64,000 bases of DNA from Prosopocoilus inquinatus (lineage: Eukaryota > Arthropoda > Insecta > Coleoptera > Lucanidae), in the NCBI GenBank assembly GCA_036172665.1, contig CM069873.1, forward strand, positions 50,219,909 through 50,283,908. The letters run 5' to 3'. A program made the translations under genes and the position numbers. Below are positions 18,754 through 30,295 of the stretch, in pieces; position 1 is the first letter of the stretch; the number at the start of each line of letters is the position of its first letter. The notes beneath the pieces are model-generated. The model was not told the DNA's origin. It searched no databases and worked only from the letters and a program-made list of their open reading frames with translations.

Positions 18754-21700
18754 ATGTTTGATTGCAATCAGTGTGGTAAACAATTTACGCGAATCGATAA
18801 TATGAATCGTCATTTGCGTACGTCATGCCAGGGAAAACGTTTGAAATTAGATGAAATTGCCGGACCGTCCAAAGTTGTTGACCAGGTGAACGTTATGAAA
18901 TGTGATGTGTGTGAAATATACGTCAGCAGAAAGTGTTTCTCAGCACATTTGCGTAGTAATTCACATAAAAGTAATGCTTTTGTGGTCGTCGATAACGGCG
19001 TGGAGAAGATAGCTGGTGCATTCGGAGACAAAATCGTAACGTACCGTATAACGGAACCTTACAATTATGTCGATGTCGAGGATTTTATGTACAATATTCA
19101 AGAAAAAGTACTAACTTTGGTTCAAAGTATATTAGACATCCATAAAGCATTAAAGTGGAATGTGGAAATTTTCGGAGTATATTTCTTAGATTCTAAAGAA
19201 AGTTCTGAGATAAAATCTTTTAACACCAAGAATAAAATAACTTGTTTTGGAACTGATATATACAATATATATCGTGATTTTGTAAACGAAATACATGTAA
19301 AAATGTCGGAATTTCAGGAGCGAGATTCAGGTAAAACAAATAATAGGTGCAATCGTTTAGAATAAAACTTAAAGTTGCAAATATTGTTACAGGATGGACT
19401 TTGTGCAGAATTTTATATATGGAAGTCAACATTAATAAATACAATCCACTGAAAGCATCCAGCTTCATGCCATTACCGTCTTCAATAAGTGCGAAGAAAG
19501 CTGTCATAAATGTTACAAATAACGACAACGCTTGCTTTGCCTAGGCGATAACGTCAGCTATGTGTCAACCGACAGGTCTTCCTCAAAGGATGTCTTCGTA
19601 TCCCCATTATAACACAGTAGCGGATTTCACTGACCTAGAATTTCCACTGAAAGTTTGTGACGTGAAGAAATTTGAAAGCAAGAACAATATTTCTATAAAT
19701 GTCTAAGGACTCGGTTCCCATTATAATGGTAAGGTTACGGTTGATGAAGTTGTAGGACCGTTACATTTTACTAAAAATAGAAAAAATATTCATATAAACT
19801 TATTATTAATTGATGACAACAACGGAAATACTCATACAATTTATCACGTTTAGTGTCAAAACAGACTTCACATCACGGTCACGAGAAATATATTTGTGAA
19901 GGATGTTTAGTGCATTTTCCATGTATTGAAAAATTGCAACGACACGAGAGGGAAGACTGTAAAGTTATCAAAACAGTTTTACCATCGACAGAGTTAAAAA
20001 TAAATAAGTATGGTGAATCTTTGCCAGAGAATATATTACAATTTGAAAATTTTGAAAAACAGTTAAAACTTCCTTTTGTTATATATGCCGATTTCGAAGC
20101 ATTGCTAAAACCACTGGACAGAGTAGAACCAAATCCAGATAAATCTTTCACTGTTAAGTGTTATGAACACGAACCTCATTCATTTGCATATTACATTAAG
20201 TGCAGTTTCAATGCAAATTTGTCAATGTTAAAGTTATATCGCGGAGAGAATGCCGCCACTGAGTTTATAAAATGGTTAGAAAAAGATATTAAAGAAATTT
20301 ACGATAAATATTTAAGTAAAATTGAGCCGATGACTGATTTAACACGAGAAGAAAAAGAGGCATACGACCGTGCAACAATGTGTCATATTTGTGAAAAACC
20401 AATATTAGATGTTAAGGAGAAGGTGCGTGATCACGAACATTTATCGGGAGCGTATAGAGGTGCTGCTCACTCTGTGTGCAACATTAATTTTAAAATACCA
20501 AAATTTATTCCAGTGTTTTTTCATAATCTTTCTAATTATGACAGTCACTTGTTTGTAAAGACAATGGCATTAGAAGCTGAAGATGTGGACGTGATCGCAC
20601 AAAATAAGGAAAAATATATATCCTTTTCGAAATTAATACACGTGGGGGATAAGACAGACTGTAAAGGTAAAAAGCGTAAAGTATATTTCAAAATAAGATT
20701 TGTAGATTCTTTTCGTTTCATGCAATCGTCTTTAGAGAAATTAAGTTCATACTTGGAAGATTGGCAATGTAGGGAAATTAGAAAATATTTTAACGATGAG
20801 GAGATGTTTAAATTAATACGTCAAAAAGGAATTTTCCCGTATTGTTTTATTGACTCACTCATGAAATTAGATTTTGCCACTTTACCTTCTAAGAATGATT
20901 TTTATGATGTGCTGTATGATGAACACGTAAGTGATGAAGATTATGAGAGAGCACAGCGCGTTTGGAATTTATTTAACTGTAAAACTATGGGTGATTACAG
21001 TGATGTATACGTAACATCTGATGTTTTACTGTTGGCAGACGTATTTGAAAATTTAAGAGACCTTTGTATTGATAATTACAAACTAGATCCTTGCCATTTT
21101 TTCACCGCTCCAGGATTAAGTTGGGATGCAATGTTAAGAATGACAAAAATTAAATTAGAGTTACTGCAAGATGTTGATATGCTACATTTTTTTAGAATGG
21201 GTATACGCGGTGGAGTGAGTATGTGCACTAAAAGAATCGAAAACGCTAATAATAAATTTGTGCATGGTTTTGACTCTAAGAAGGCAACTAAATATTTACT
21301 ATATCTTGATGCTACAAATCTGTACGGTCACGCAATGTGTTCCAGATTTCCGTGGGGAGAATTTACTTGGTTGTGTACAGAAGAGATTAACAATCTTAAC
21401 ATTTCAGAGTTAGAAGAAAATTCAGATGTCGGGTACATATTCGAAGTAGATTTGGAATACCCGACTCATTTACATGACAACCACAACGAATTACCATTTT
21501 GTCCGGAAAACATAATTCCACCAAATTCGAAATATGGTAAACTTATTCCAAATCTGTACAACAAAGGGAAATACATAATTCACTATTTAAATCTGAAACA
21601 ATGTTTGGAAAATGGTTTAATATTAAACCAAATTCATAGGGCAATTAAATTTAAGCAATCTCGTTGGCTAAAAATATACATAGATTTTAATTCACAAAAA

Positions 21701-22594
21701 CGAGCTGAAGCTAAAAACGAATTCGAAAATTTTTTTTACAAATTATTAAATAATAGTGTTTTCGGTAAAACTATGGAAAATGTTGAGAATCGCGTCGACA
21801 TTAAATTGGCCACCAGCTGGGAAACCCATAATCGAAGACCGGGAGCTGAATCATTGATAGCTAAACCAAACTATAAATCGAGTAAAATTTTTAGTGATCA
21901 CCTGGCCGCAATAGAATTATGCAAAGTACAAGTAAATTATAATAAACCTTTATACGTAGGGTTTTGTGTTTTGGAAATATCAAAAACAGTAATGTACGAT
22001 TTTTATTACAATTTTATAAAGCGAAAATATAACAATAGAGCAGCTTTATTATATACTGATACGGATAGTTTAATACTGACCGTTAATACTGATAATGTAT
22101 ACGATGACATAAAGCATAATTTAGATAAATTTGATACTTCAAATTACCCACCGAATAATGTACATGAAATGCCTCGAACTGAATCAGTTATTGGACGATT
22201 TAAAGACGAATACGCAGGACAGGTTATAGAATCTTTTATCGGGACCGGTGCGAAAGCCTACTGTGTAAAGCTTATTTCAAAATGTACTAAGAAAGCAAAA
22301 GGTGTTAAAAAATACGTTATAGATAAATACTTATCTGTAGATGACTACAAAGAAATCATTGAACGAGATGGTTTTATTTTTAAAAAGATGTACGTGTTTC
22401 ACTCAGATTTTCATACGGTGTATACAGAGTTGAAAAATAAAATTGCCTTATCATCTAAAGACGATAAACGTTATATTTTGGATGACAAAATTCATACTCT
22501 GGCGTGGGGTCACCATAAAATTGCTGATATAGAAAGAGATAAAACACTAAAAGAACTAATTGAAAAACTGGAAAAAGAATTAGAAAATAAATAA
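18754..22594 (+). pseudogene. Polinton protein-primed family B DNA polymerase
   Basis: Exon 1 18754-19330 starts with C2H2-like fingers (CNQCGKQF, HLRTSC; CDVCEIYVS). The intron 19331-19392 has GT-AG ends and restores ERDSGWTLCRIL. Then come two stops (19542 TAG, 19702 TAA) and a frameshift near 19850; from 19853 a 913-residue frame is open. In that frame: ExoI YADFEA (about 80), a CxxC/HNH-like block VRDHEHLSGAYRGAAH, ExoII NLSNYDSHL, ExoIII YSDVYVTSDVLLLAD, palm A LDATNLYGH (about 483), palm B NNSVFGKTMEN (about 631) and palm C YTDTDSL (about 733). It replicates the element. Exonuclease and polymerase motifs are intact, but the full protein cannot be made. Confidence 0.92.
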
Positions 22595-22705
22595 AGTATG
22601 TTTTATTTATAAGTTCTGTTAGAAAGTAAATAAATTAATTTGTAAAATTCATTTATTGTGTATTGTGAGTATTGTATGTTTACAGTTGTAGTTAATAAAT
22701 ATTTA

Positions 22706-23650
22706 TTATAAAACATTGCGTTTTGGTATCCATGAATCATGTTTAGAACTCAATCCTAAATAACTTACGAGCGCTTTATTACCTTTTTCTCTCAATACAT
22801 TAATTAAATATATATCTGGATGTTTTACTTTTTGTAACTCGTACTCATAAAACCCACCAAGAATGGCTTCACCATCAGCGTCTTTAATTAGATATGTTCT
22901 GGGATTAGTATTCTGCACCGACGAAATGGTAAATATTTCGTTGGACCAATTCGGAGTGTACATCTTCGAAAATGCTTGTCTGTATTTACTGATGCGCACA
23001 TGATCTCCAATTTTAAATTTTGCAATTCTTGGATCCACAATTTTAAGGTTGCTGTAGACGGACTGTAAAATACTTTGCGCATTTCTTTGATTTATCTTGC
23101 TGGGTTTGTAACCCGTCGTACTGTGAACAGTGTTATTGTATTCTTCAATTAGCCTTGGTAATAAATTGAACCATCCGAAATTTCCTTGCATGCTAAATTC
23201 TTTCCACATTTTTTGTTTTAGGGTTCTATTAAATCTTTCGACTATCGAACTTTTTAAATTAGAGTATGCGCTATAGTGATTAATTCTATATTTCTTCATT
23301 AAATTTTGGAACTCTGCATTGTAAAATTCCTTTCCGTTATCTGTTTGTATATTTTTCGGTACAGAATTTCTACCTTCAGATAAAATCGATTGAAAAGCTT
23401 TGGTTACTTCTTTACCTGTCTTATTTTTTATTGGTATTCCCCAAGCATACTTGGAAAATGCGTTGATTACTGTCAGAATGTATTTGTATCCTTTGTTTAT
23501 CTTGGCATAAGGTAGCATTTCAATTAAGTCTGCTTGGAAGAGATCTCTGAGTCCTTTTATTATTACTCGACGACGGCGAAAGTTTTTCCTTGCTGGTTTG
23601 TGCAACTCATTAACAACATCACGTTTCACATTAGAAGATAGATTAGACAT
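22706..23650 (-). CDS. Polinton retroviral-type integrase
   Basis: 314 residues, intact. The RVE core has D41 (FQADLIEM), D104 (QTDNGKEF) and E138 (SSIVERFNRTL). The C-terminus has an SH3/chromo-like part (RISKYRQAFSKMY, then a KALVSYLGLSSKHDSWIP motif). It inserts the Polinton, normally making a 6-bp duplication. It is convergent with PolB (112-bp gap) and overlaps the previous minus-strand gene by 8 nt. The ATG is the only start that includes the basic N-terminal segment. Confidence 0.93.
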   Translation of the reverse strand: MSNLSSNVKRDVVNELHKPARKNFRRRRVIIKGLRDLFQADLIEMLPYAKINKGYKYILTVINAFSKYAWGIPIKNKTGKEVTKAFQSILSEGRNSVPKNIQTDNGKEFYNAEFQNLMKKYRINHYSAYSNLKSSIVERFNRTLKQKMWKEFSMQGNFGWFNLLPRLIEEYNNTVHSTTGYKPSKINQRNAQSILQSVYSNLKIVDPRIAKFKIGDHVRISKYRQAFSKMYTPNWSNEIFTISSVQNTNPRTYLIKDADGEAILGGFYEYELQKVKHPDIYLINVLREKGNKALVSYLGLSSKHDSWIPKRNVL

Positions 23651-24026
23651 TTTCAGTTAGAACTCGTTTTCTTACGATGAATTCAACAAATAATGGAACT
23701 GCACAAACTAAAGATGTGCAAGTAAACGAGATTTGATCTCCCACATTCAACGTTCTTCCAATTAAAGTATCAGTACAATTTATAGCGTTGATGGATACTG
23801 TAATGTTGACAATAGTAGGTTGATGAATAAGTACTTTTTTAACAACGCAAGTTTCTTGGATCGTATACGTCGTTTGGTGACCTCTATTTGAAAGCAAATA
23901 CACACTTTCGGCGTTAAGCTCTTGACTCTGAAAGTCTAATAATGTTTCGTAAAATAATGGTGTAGCAGCAATGTGTTTGAAAACTGTGTGTTTATGAACG
24001 TGTCTTCCAAACTTATCAATAGTCAT
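23643..24026 (-). CDS. Polinton small protein, function unknown
   Basis: 127 residues, intact, mostly beta-prone with alternating hydrophobic strands and repeated Thr/Val. No signal peptide or membrane helix. It ends 8 nt inside the integrase gene and starts 66 nt after the DUF8207-like gene. Its position in the ATPase-to-integrase cluster and its strand-rich character would fit a small virion component, but I recognise no family. Confidence 0.75.
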   Translation of the reverse strand: MTIDKFGRHVHKHTVFKHIAATPLFYETLLDFQSQELNAESVYLLSNRGHQTTYTIQETCVVKKVLIHQPTIVNITVSINAINCTDTLIGRTLNVGDQISFTCTSLVCAVPLFVEFIVRKRVLTENV

Positions 24027-24094
24027 TGTGAATCAATCAACAACTATGTGAAACTGAAATGTGTGCTCGCTTGCACTCCACTAAATACTACAAT

Positions 24095-25321
24095 TTACAA
24101 AATAATTTTAGCCTCTTTTAATTCTTCAATGATCGCTATGATTTCATTGTTATGTGCGGAGTGACCTGCTGATTTGGATGCGTTCAATAAACGCAATCGT
24201 TCTACTAGTTCGTTAGGATCATCCCAGTATTGATACTGCAAACATTTGTTAGGTACAAGCTTTTTCTCCAAAGCTCCACCTGTTTTCCAGCTTCGCGCCC
24301 ACCAAACGTTTGGTGGTTTTCCCTGAATTATTGGTTTTATAATATTCACATATTTAAATCCTCTGCTTGCAGATATTCGCCCTGAGGGATTATAATTAAC
24401 TTTAAACGCACTAGTTCTTCTCAATATATCTCTATAGTCTCGCACATCGTGAAACGTAAATTTCTCTGGATTTTTCTTAAAAACCAGCTCGTATAAACCT
24501 TTAGTACCCTTATACGCCAAGTCTCCAATTACAAGATCGGGACCGTCAAACTTAAGCTCCTGGTTCCCAACAAACAATCTCTCATCTTCTTCTCTTACAC
24601 CGTATTTTGTATCGAATTCATTTTCTACATCAGTTTCAAATCGTGTAACATAATCACGTGCTAACGGATGATACGATTCTAAGGCAGCTTCCACCAGCGG
24701 TGATTCTAATCTAGTCCGAAGTAATAATTTTCGTTCTTCTAGAAGTGTACGAGCATGAGTCAGGGATTCGTCCGCAGGGGGGTTACTGCTTTCGGTGTCA
24801 TATTCTTCTGCTTCTTCATAAACAGATTTTGATGTTGGAGATGTGGACTTTTCATGAGGAACCTCAAGAATTTCTTCATCTTCTAAGATGGAAGGTTGTT
24901 TAATTTCACGTCCAAGTGGCGTTGAAGTACCCACATCATGCTCCTCTGACAATCCAATTCGCGACGAAGGATCGGATTTTAATTTATAACTCGGTCTTCT
25001 TCGTATGAAAGAAGGATCAGATCTCAATTTATAAATCGGTCTTTTTCGTAGGAAAGAACTCTTTGGCTCCTCTTTCAATCTCTTTTCACTGGCTTCGTAT
25101 GACTGTTGCTCCTCTTTCATAGGTAATACGCTGCGAACAACATCTAGCTTATTGACAATATCTCGGAGTGGCTCTACAATAGGTGAATAAGTTGTCTGCA
25201 GATACTTTTTTGATTGCTCCGCATGATGTTTTGCTTGTGCAATATCGGATTTAAGTGTTTTTAATTTAGTACGCAAACTTTCGCGCGCAGTGGCTAATTC
25301 TGCTTTAAGTTTGTTACTCAT
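24095..25321 (-). CDS. Polinton DUF8207-like protein
   Basis: 408 residues, intact. The N-terminal about 75 residues form a coiled coil (LKAELATARESLRTKLKTLKSD), followed by a low-complexity basic part with twice-repeated RRRPSYKLKSDPS-like phrases, then an acidic region. A C-terminal globular domain at about 215-370 (FDTKYG, GPDLVIGDLAYKGTKGLYEL, FKYVNIIKPI) resembles what is called DUF8207 in insect Polinton-type proteins. Role unknown. It lies between the ATPase and integrase, 90 bp after the ATPase stop. Confidence 0.75.
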   Translation of the reverse strand: MSNKLKAELATARESLRTKLKTLKSDIAQAKHHAEQSKKYLQTTYSPIVEPLRDIVNKLDVVRSVLPMKEEQQSYEASEKRLKEEPKSSFLRKRPIYKLRSDPSFIRRRPSYKLKSDPSSRIGLSEEHDVGTSTPLGREIKQPSILEDEEILEVPHEKSTSPTSKSVYEEAEEYDTESSNPPADESLTHARTLLEERKLLLRTRLESPLVEAALESYHPLARDYVTRFETDVENEFDTKYGVREEDERLFVGNQELKFDGPDLVIGDLAYKGTKGLYELVFKKNPEKFTFHDVRDYRDILRRTSAFKVNYNPSGRISASRGFKYVNIIKPIIQGKPPNVWWARSWKTGGALEKKLVPNKCLQYQYWDDPNELVERLRLLNASKSAGHSAHNNEIIAIIEELKEAKIIL

Positions 25322-25410
25322 GGTGCATCCGCATCCTTTATCGTCTGTTACAGTACTGAAGAACTGTAGAACTATGTAAAAATGAAAGAACTATGTAAAA
25401 TGTAGTGGTT

Positions 25411-26118
25411 TTAAAGATATATGTACGTGTCGAATCCTTTACGATATCTCCCTGCGTTTATGGAACAATCGGTATCAATAACTAATAAACCAAACGGTTC
25501 CTTCCAACAAGCGTAACAGATATTACGAAACTGGTCCATAGTCATATCTCCGCTGACGTAATCATCGTAAACGTGTTTCAAATTTGTGAAATCTTGACGA
25601 AATAGTATTAAGAAATTACAATTATCACGAATCATTTGTTTGGATATTGCACTGTAAGTTTGACTTAAATAAAAGCAGTCAACATTTCTACGACGTCCAA
25701 AGGAGAAATATTCTTTAATTAAATTTTGTGTAGTACACTGAACATCATCAAAAACAACGACTGAATATTCTTTTACATTTGTAGGTGACACCATTTTTTC
25801 AATATCGGAAATTTCAAAGTAACCTATTTCGGGCACTGTTGATAGCAAATGTCGGAGAAATTTATACTTCCCCTGAGATAAGGTCTTACAGCAGATGTAT
25901 AAATTTTGGAAACGTAATCCGTTCGGATGGGTTAATAATGTCACTAAGGAATTACTTTTACCAGCCCCTGCGCTCCCGCTAATGATAACGCGTTTACTTG
26001 ATCCTCCGAAGAGAACACTGTGACGTTTAAAGGTTTCATTTGCGATTGCATCGTCGAAATTTTGTACGGGTAACTTTAAAGACTGTTGTTGAAACTTCAT
26101 ATTTAAAATATTTTTCAA
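25411..26118 (-). CDS. Polinton genome-packaging ATPase (FtsK/HerA, A32-like)
   Basis: 235 residues, intact. The Walker A loop GSAGAGKS is at 48-55; the Walker B strand VVVFDDVQ is near 119-126, followed by a sensor-type Q/N region (YLSQTYSAI). Small P-loop ATPases of this type pump DNA into double-jelly-roll capsids. It is the first gene of a minus-strand cluster running to the integrase. It reads as full length for the Polinton family. Confidence 0.9.
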   Translation of the reverse strand: MKNILNMKFQQQSLKLPVQNFDDAIANETFKRHSVLFGGSSKRVIISGSAGAGKSNSLVTLLTHPNGLRFQNLYICCKTLSQGKYKFLRHLLSTVPEIGYFEISDIEKMVSPTNVKEYSVVVFDDVQCTTQNLIKEYFSFGRRRNVDCFYLSQTYSAISKQMIRDNCNFLILFRQDFTNLKHVYDDYVSGDMTMDQFRNICYACWKEPFGLLVIDTDCSINAGRYRKGFDTYIYL

Positions 26119-26269
26119 AAATATTCAAAATATTTTTGCTCCTTACAACACGTTATTAATTTCCTCTTTACCAAACGCGATACTCTATTACTGTGTTGTA
26201 GTTATCAATATCAACTGCTATATAAACACTCTTTAAAACTCATAAATTATTTATTTAAATAAATATAAT

Positions 26270-26388
26270 AAATTAATGTTCCTAACTAAATTAATATTTC
26301 TAACTAAATTAATATTTCTAACTAAATTAATATTTCTAACTAAATTAATATCTCTAACTAAATTAATATCTCTAACTTAAACTCTGAT
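26270..26388. repeat. 18-bp AT-rich minisatellite
   Basis: About six tandem units of TTTCTAACTAAATTAATA with small changes (TTC/CTC). It lies between two minus-strand Polinton genes and downstream of the 137-residue gene. Confidence 0.9.
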
Positions 26389-26397
26389 TAATGCTCC

Positions 26398-26867
26398 TCA
26401 CTGTAAAAAATAAGATGTTATTAAAATGTTGAAAGGTAATGAACGATAACGAACCCAAGATTCATCCATCGTGGATTCCACTTCCACCTCTCCCCTTTCT
26501 TCCTCCACCTCCACCTTTAGTGGTAAAGGTCGTGGTAGAGGCTCCAACACTGGCGGCACAAACACCCTCCTTTTTAGGCGGATGCGTTGAGGCGCCGCCA
26601 CTTGCTGCACCGGCGGCCTTCGTTCAGGTGTGGCCGCCGCTAGCGGCGTTGGAGTGTAGCTGGGTGAAGGTGACCGTTCGAGACGTGGATGAACCATGCG
26701 ATAATTCACTACCGCCGTTTCTGCATTAATCAGAGTTCCGTCCGTTAACTGAAAAAGTAAATAATCACATATGTAAACCGTAAAATACAAATTAGATTAC
26801 TCACTTTCAGTTCCACTTGCCTCATGAAAAGTGACTTCACAAGAGGCACGTTTGGTGAAGAACTCAT
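26398..26867 (-). CDS. Polinton small spliced gene, basic/Pro-rich protein
   Basis: Exon 26867-26805 (MSSSPNVPLVKS...) plus exon 26748-26398 gives 414 nt (137 residues plus stop); both junctions are canonical. The ATG directly follows an AG acceptor, so a 5' non-coding exon is likely upstream. The protein has a short N-terminal segment, a Pro/Arg-rich middle (RLERSPSPSYTPTP, APQRIRLKRR), an acidic stretch and a hydrophobic C-terminus (FNILITSYFL). Function unknown. Confidence 0.6.
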
Positions 26868-27062
26868 CTGTAAAACGAATAACAATTATTAAAAATTGTA
26901 CAAAGAAAAATAATTTTTTATATCCTCGAAAACATACCTAATACCTCGACAACATTTCCAACTTCATGTGAGGAACAAACCATTGAACAACAATATAATT
27001 CACAGACATATCTACTTAAGAGAAGAAGTTAAATCTTAAGACACTAAATCAAACTTAATCTT

Positions 27063-28754
27063 TTAAATAGATATGTCTGCGACAAGATTATGAAACAAAT
27101 CTTGGATCAGGCTCAGACGGTTGTGAATGAGGGAAATTTTGTCATATTGTTCGTTTAAAGCCTGGTCAGTCGGAGACCTTAAGCGAACTGTACGTAAAAT
27201 TTCACGACAAGATTGCAACTCATCCGTGACTTTTCTAAGATTTTTCTCACCCTCTAGACAACAGTTCCTGACTTCAGGCATAATTCCGTCATAATAATTT
27301 TGGACTGCTGTTGAGATAACTCCCACTAAATTGGGAGAGGGTGAAGGAAGGGGTATAACATGTTGTGATGAGGAAAGGGATCGAATAGGTGTAGAGGTTC
27401 GGACACTAGGAGAGGATATTTCAAGCCGAGAAGGTGAAATCTGAAGTCGAGAAGGTGGAATTTGAGAGGGTGGGATAAGTAGTTCCGGTTGTGATTGTGA
27501 AGATGACATTTTCTGAATATTGGATATAATATTAGCAGATTCACTAACATTAGTCCTCGGTAGATTAATAGTCCTCGGTCGACGAACAGAAGGAGAATTA
27601 TTAATCATTACTGGATTAATATTAATTGATGAGTTCGTGTTATTATTATTCCCAATTGGTGATAATTGAGATATCTCCATTGAACGGTCTGATATATCAA
27701 TTATTTCAGAAACTGAGTCATTAGGATTTAGCGGGATATTATCTGCCACAACACGGGGTTGCGACTGACTCAGTTGACCTTGCAACTCCGCACTATGCAT
27801 CAAGTCATCATTTGAACGCAAAGAAAAAAGAAAAACTCTTTCATTAGCAATTCTTTCCAATCTACGTTCCATTGTGCGTTCCCTTCTGCGTTGCAAATAT
27901 TCTGCTTTCGGCAACCACACTCTTTCATACTTGTCGCTAACGGTCCTTAGACGAGAATATTGGTTGCCACGTAGGGTGCGTAAATATTGTGTGGGTTCAC
28001 GAGTATTAGAAACGGATTTAGAAACAGATTTAGAAATGGAACTCGGAGTTTTTGATTTAGAAATAACAGATCTAGAAATGGCACTCGGTGTTGTAAAGAC
28101 GGATGTAATAGGAACAGTTTCCGATGTAGCAATAGGAACGGATGTAACAGCAACCAAAGTAGTAGAGGCTGATGTGGATGTTACAATAGGAGTAACTATT
28201 GACTGTTGAGAAATGAGGGGTTGAGTAGGTTTGGTTTGCGTAAGGAAAGAAGAAATAAGGGGTTGAGTGGGTTGTTTAAGAATGGGAACTGATTTATTTG
28301 ATGGGGAAACTGGTTTATTTGGTGGTTTCGAAGTTTGAGGTGGTTTCATTAAAGAAGAAGTAACGATTAATTGTTGTGGAATAATAAAAGGAGGTTGGGT
28401 AGATTGCTGATTAAGAATAAAAGGGCTAGGAACCAGCAATTGGTTAACAATTGGTTGACTGGAATGAATGTCTCGAGAATCCACACGATCTATTACGTCA
28501 CCAACTGCGTTCAGTGTAGAATCATTGATAATTCCTTCTTGCAACAGGAAAGATGAATTATCAATTTCATTCCACCATGAAGGCGGCACATTTGCTTGAG
28601 TGGTAAATGCACTCTGAGAAACATTTACTTGAGCAGTACTTGCCACACCTGTCTGTGTTTCTCTAAATGCAGATTCCACGCTAGTAGTTACTGTTGAAGA
28701 AGGATTTCCTTGTAAATATTGCTGTAAAATTGGGCGTTCATTTCCAAAGGACAT
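27063..28754 (-). CDS. Polinton large Ser/Pro/Gln-rich protein, function unknown
   Basis: Start chosen at 28754 (MSFGNERP), just after a splice acceptor; an in-frame ATG at 28763 would fall within the presumed intron. About 563 residues: low-complexity Ser/Thr/Pro/Gln over most of its length, a basic helix near the middle (LPKAEYLQRRRERTMERRLERIANERV), and a helical C-terminal 100 residues that could form a coiled coil. Such proteins may tether or organise virions, but I recognise no family. A TATA box at 28976-28984 and a 5' intron precede it. Confidence 0.65.
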   Translation of the reverse strand: MSFGNERPILQQYLQGNPSSTVTTSVESAFRETQTGVASTAQVNVSQSAFTTQANVPPSWWNEIDNSSFLLQEGIINDSTLNAVGDVIDRVDSRDIHSSQPIVNQLLVPSPFILNQQSTQPPFIIPQQLIVTSSLMKPPQTSKPPNKPVSPSNKSVPILKQPTQPLISSFLTQTKPTQPLISQQSIVTPIVTSTSASTTLVAVTSVPIATSETVPITSVFTTPSAISRSVISKSKTPSSISKSVSKSVSNTREPTQYLRTLRGNQYSRLRTVSDKYERVWLPKAEYLQRRRERTMERRLERIANERVFLFSLRSNDDLMHSAELQGQLSQSQPRVVADNIPLNPNDSVSEIIDISDRSMEISQLSPIGNNNNTNSSININPVMINNSPSVRRPRTINLPRTNVSESANIISNIQKMSSSQSQPELLIPPSQIPPSRLQISPSRLEISSPSVRTSTPIRSLSSSQHVIPLPSPSPNLVGVISTAVQNYYDGIMPEVRNCCLEGEKNLRKVTDELQSCREILRTVRLRSPTDQALNEQYDKISLIHNRLSLIQDLFHNLVADISI

Positions 28755-28975
28755 TACTAGCATGCAAAAATACGGAGTATATTAAAACATTAAAACGTAA
28801 ATCTTACTTAATAATACTTAGAGTTAAATTGTTAAAAACAATTAAATATAGAAAAGATATATCTGGAAAAAATAGAGTATCATACTATAGATCTATTAAT
28901 GAATTAAGAAGTAAAAGCACTTACCAGTAGATTCACAGTACAAATAACTTGTGAGTTTATTCGAACTAAATGCCT

Positions 28976-28984
28976 CCTTTTATA
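28976..28984 (-). promoter_or_regulatory. TATA box and 5' intron of the Ser/Pro-rich gene
   Basis: TATAAAAGG on the minus strand, with a TCAC initiator-like site about 25-30 nt on, then a short exon ending in CTACTG before GTAAGT (28924 downwards). An acceptor CTAG just before TAATG at 28756 would place the start codon two bases into exon 2. Confidence 0.6.
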
Positions 28985-29260
28985 CTCGAAAAGTTGAAGG
29001 TAAACCTTCTAAAACTGCACGTAAGAAATTATGTAATATGTTATTCAAAATTAACATTATAAAAGGTCACATAACAAACACGCGTAACCGGAACATCGAA
29101 AAGTGAAAGAACACCTTGCTCAGAAATGATGCAATACGTATTTTGTATTACAACATCCTGAACATAATGTTATTCAAAACTAAAGTTGTATAAGGTCAAA
29201 CCGAACGCGCATAATAAATTTTTTTTATTATTTATTTTATCCTGTTTCCATTTGCAGTAT

Positions 29261-29490
29261 GGGGGGGGGGAGAAAGCCCTCTCCCCACTCCCATCCCTAC
29301 TCTTCTCTTTCCATTTTCTGGGCGTCACGAAGGCGTAACGAAGGCGTAACCACGGCCCACTAGAACTAACCTTTCCTCTTTTCTTCTTTCCTTTCTTTCC
29401 TCCTTTTTTCCTTCCTTTCTCTTCTTTTTTTCTTTCCTTCTCTCCTTTTTTTTCTTTCCTTTCTGTCCTTTTTTTCTTTCCTTCTCTTTT
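29261..29490. repeat. G10 run and polypyrimidine (CTTT/TCC) tract
   Basis: Ten consecutive G at 29261-29270, then from about 29370 a C/T-only low-complexity tract (TTCTTTCC-type) to about 29490. These are simple repeats inside the Polinton non-coding middle. There is no gene between 28990 and 30290 that I can support. Confidence 0.85.
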
Positions 29491-30295
29491 TTTATTCTTA
29501 CTTGCAGTTATTTTGAAAAAATTTCAATAACTAATTATTCTCTCTAACGACTTTACAATTTGAATAACATTTACGAAGTTTAATAATAATCTTATTATAA
29601 CCAAGTTGAATAGCAATTCTAATCTTATTATTACCAAGTTTATAATAATCTTTATTCAAATGAATGTAAGGAAAAAGTGTATCTGTCGAATAATAATGTT
29701 TATTCGCAAAAATTTTCCTAAATCAAACTTGCAAGTGTCACACAGTTTAACGATACACATTACACACACGAGCACTCATCTTCTAGAAACCACGATTTCA
29801 TCGAACAGTCAGCCCCTAATCTTTATTTGTAAGAATCGTGTAAATTTAAATTACATTCTTAAAAATATTCTCTTACTTATATTCTCTTAGTAAACACGCA
29901 CTAAGCTTTGTGAAAGACCGATTAAGACTGGTGTGTAATAACAATATATTAGTTAAACGATTTCTATGCAAAATGAATTTGAATTTTAAATCGACGGTGA
30001 ATGCTCGTAAATATGTTAATTTACTATTATGCAATTCTTGCTAGTATGGCTCGCTTTAAAACGTGCTTGTTTTTATTTATTTAAAACGGTATTTATATTC
30101 ATTCACAACTCGGAATACATATTGCTGTGTTATTTGGGAGGAAGTAAAATTGTACTTACGGTTGAATCCCGTACATAGCATTCTGGATAACAATAATCAC
30201 TTTATTTTGTTTATTATAATATACCAAGTATCTTTCTTTGATTTCTTGATTGATTTCTTGCCTAAAAATGAGAATTTTATTATGTTATATAGGAT

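Noticed and set aside
26439..26729. Pro-rich plus-strand frame
   Set aside because: Antisense shadow of the spliced Pro/Arg-rich gene on the minus strand.
27874..28209. Plus-strand frame with LETDLEMELGVFDLEI repeats
   Set aside because: Antisense of the low-complexity Ser-rich gene.
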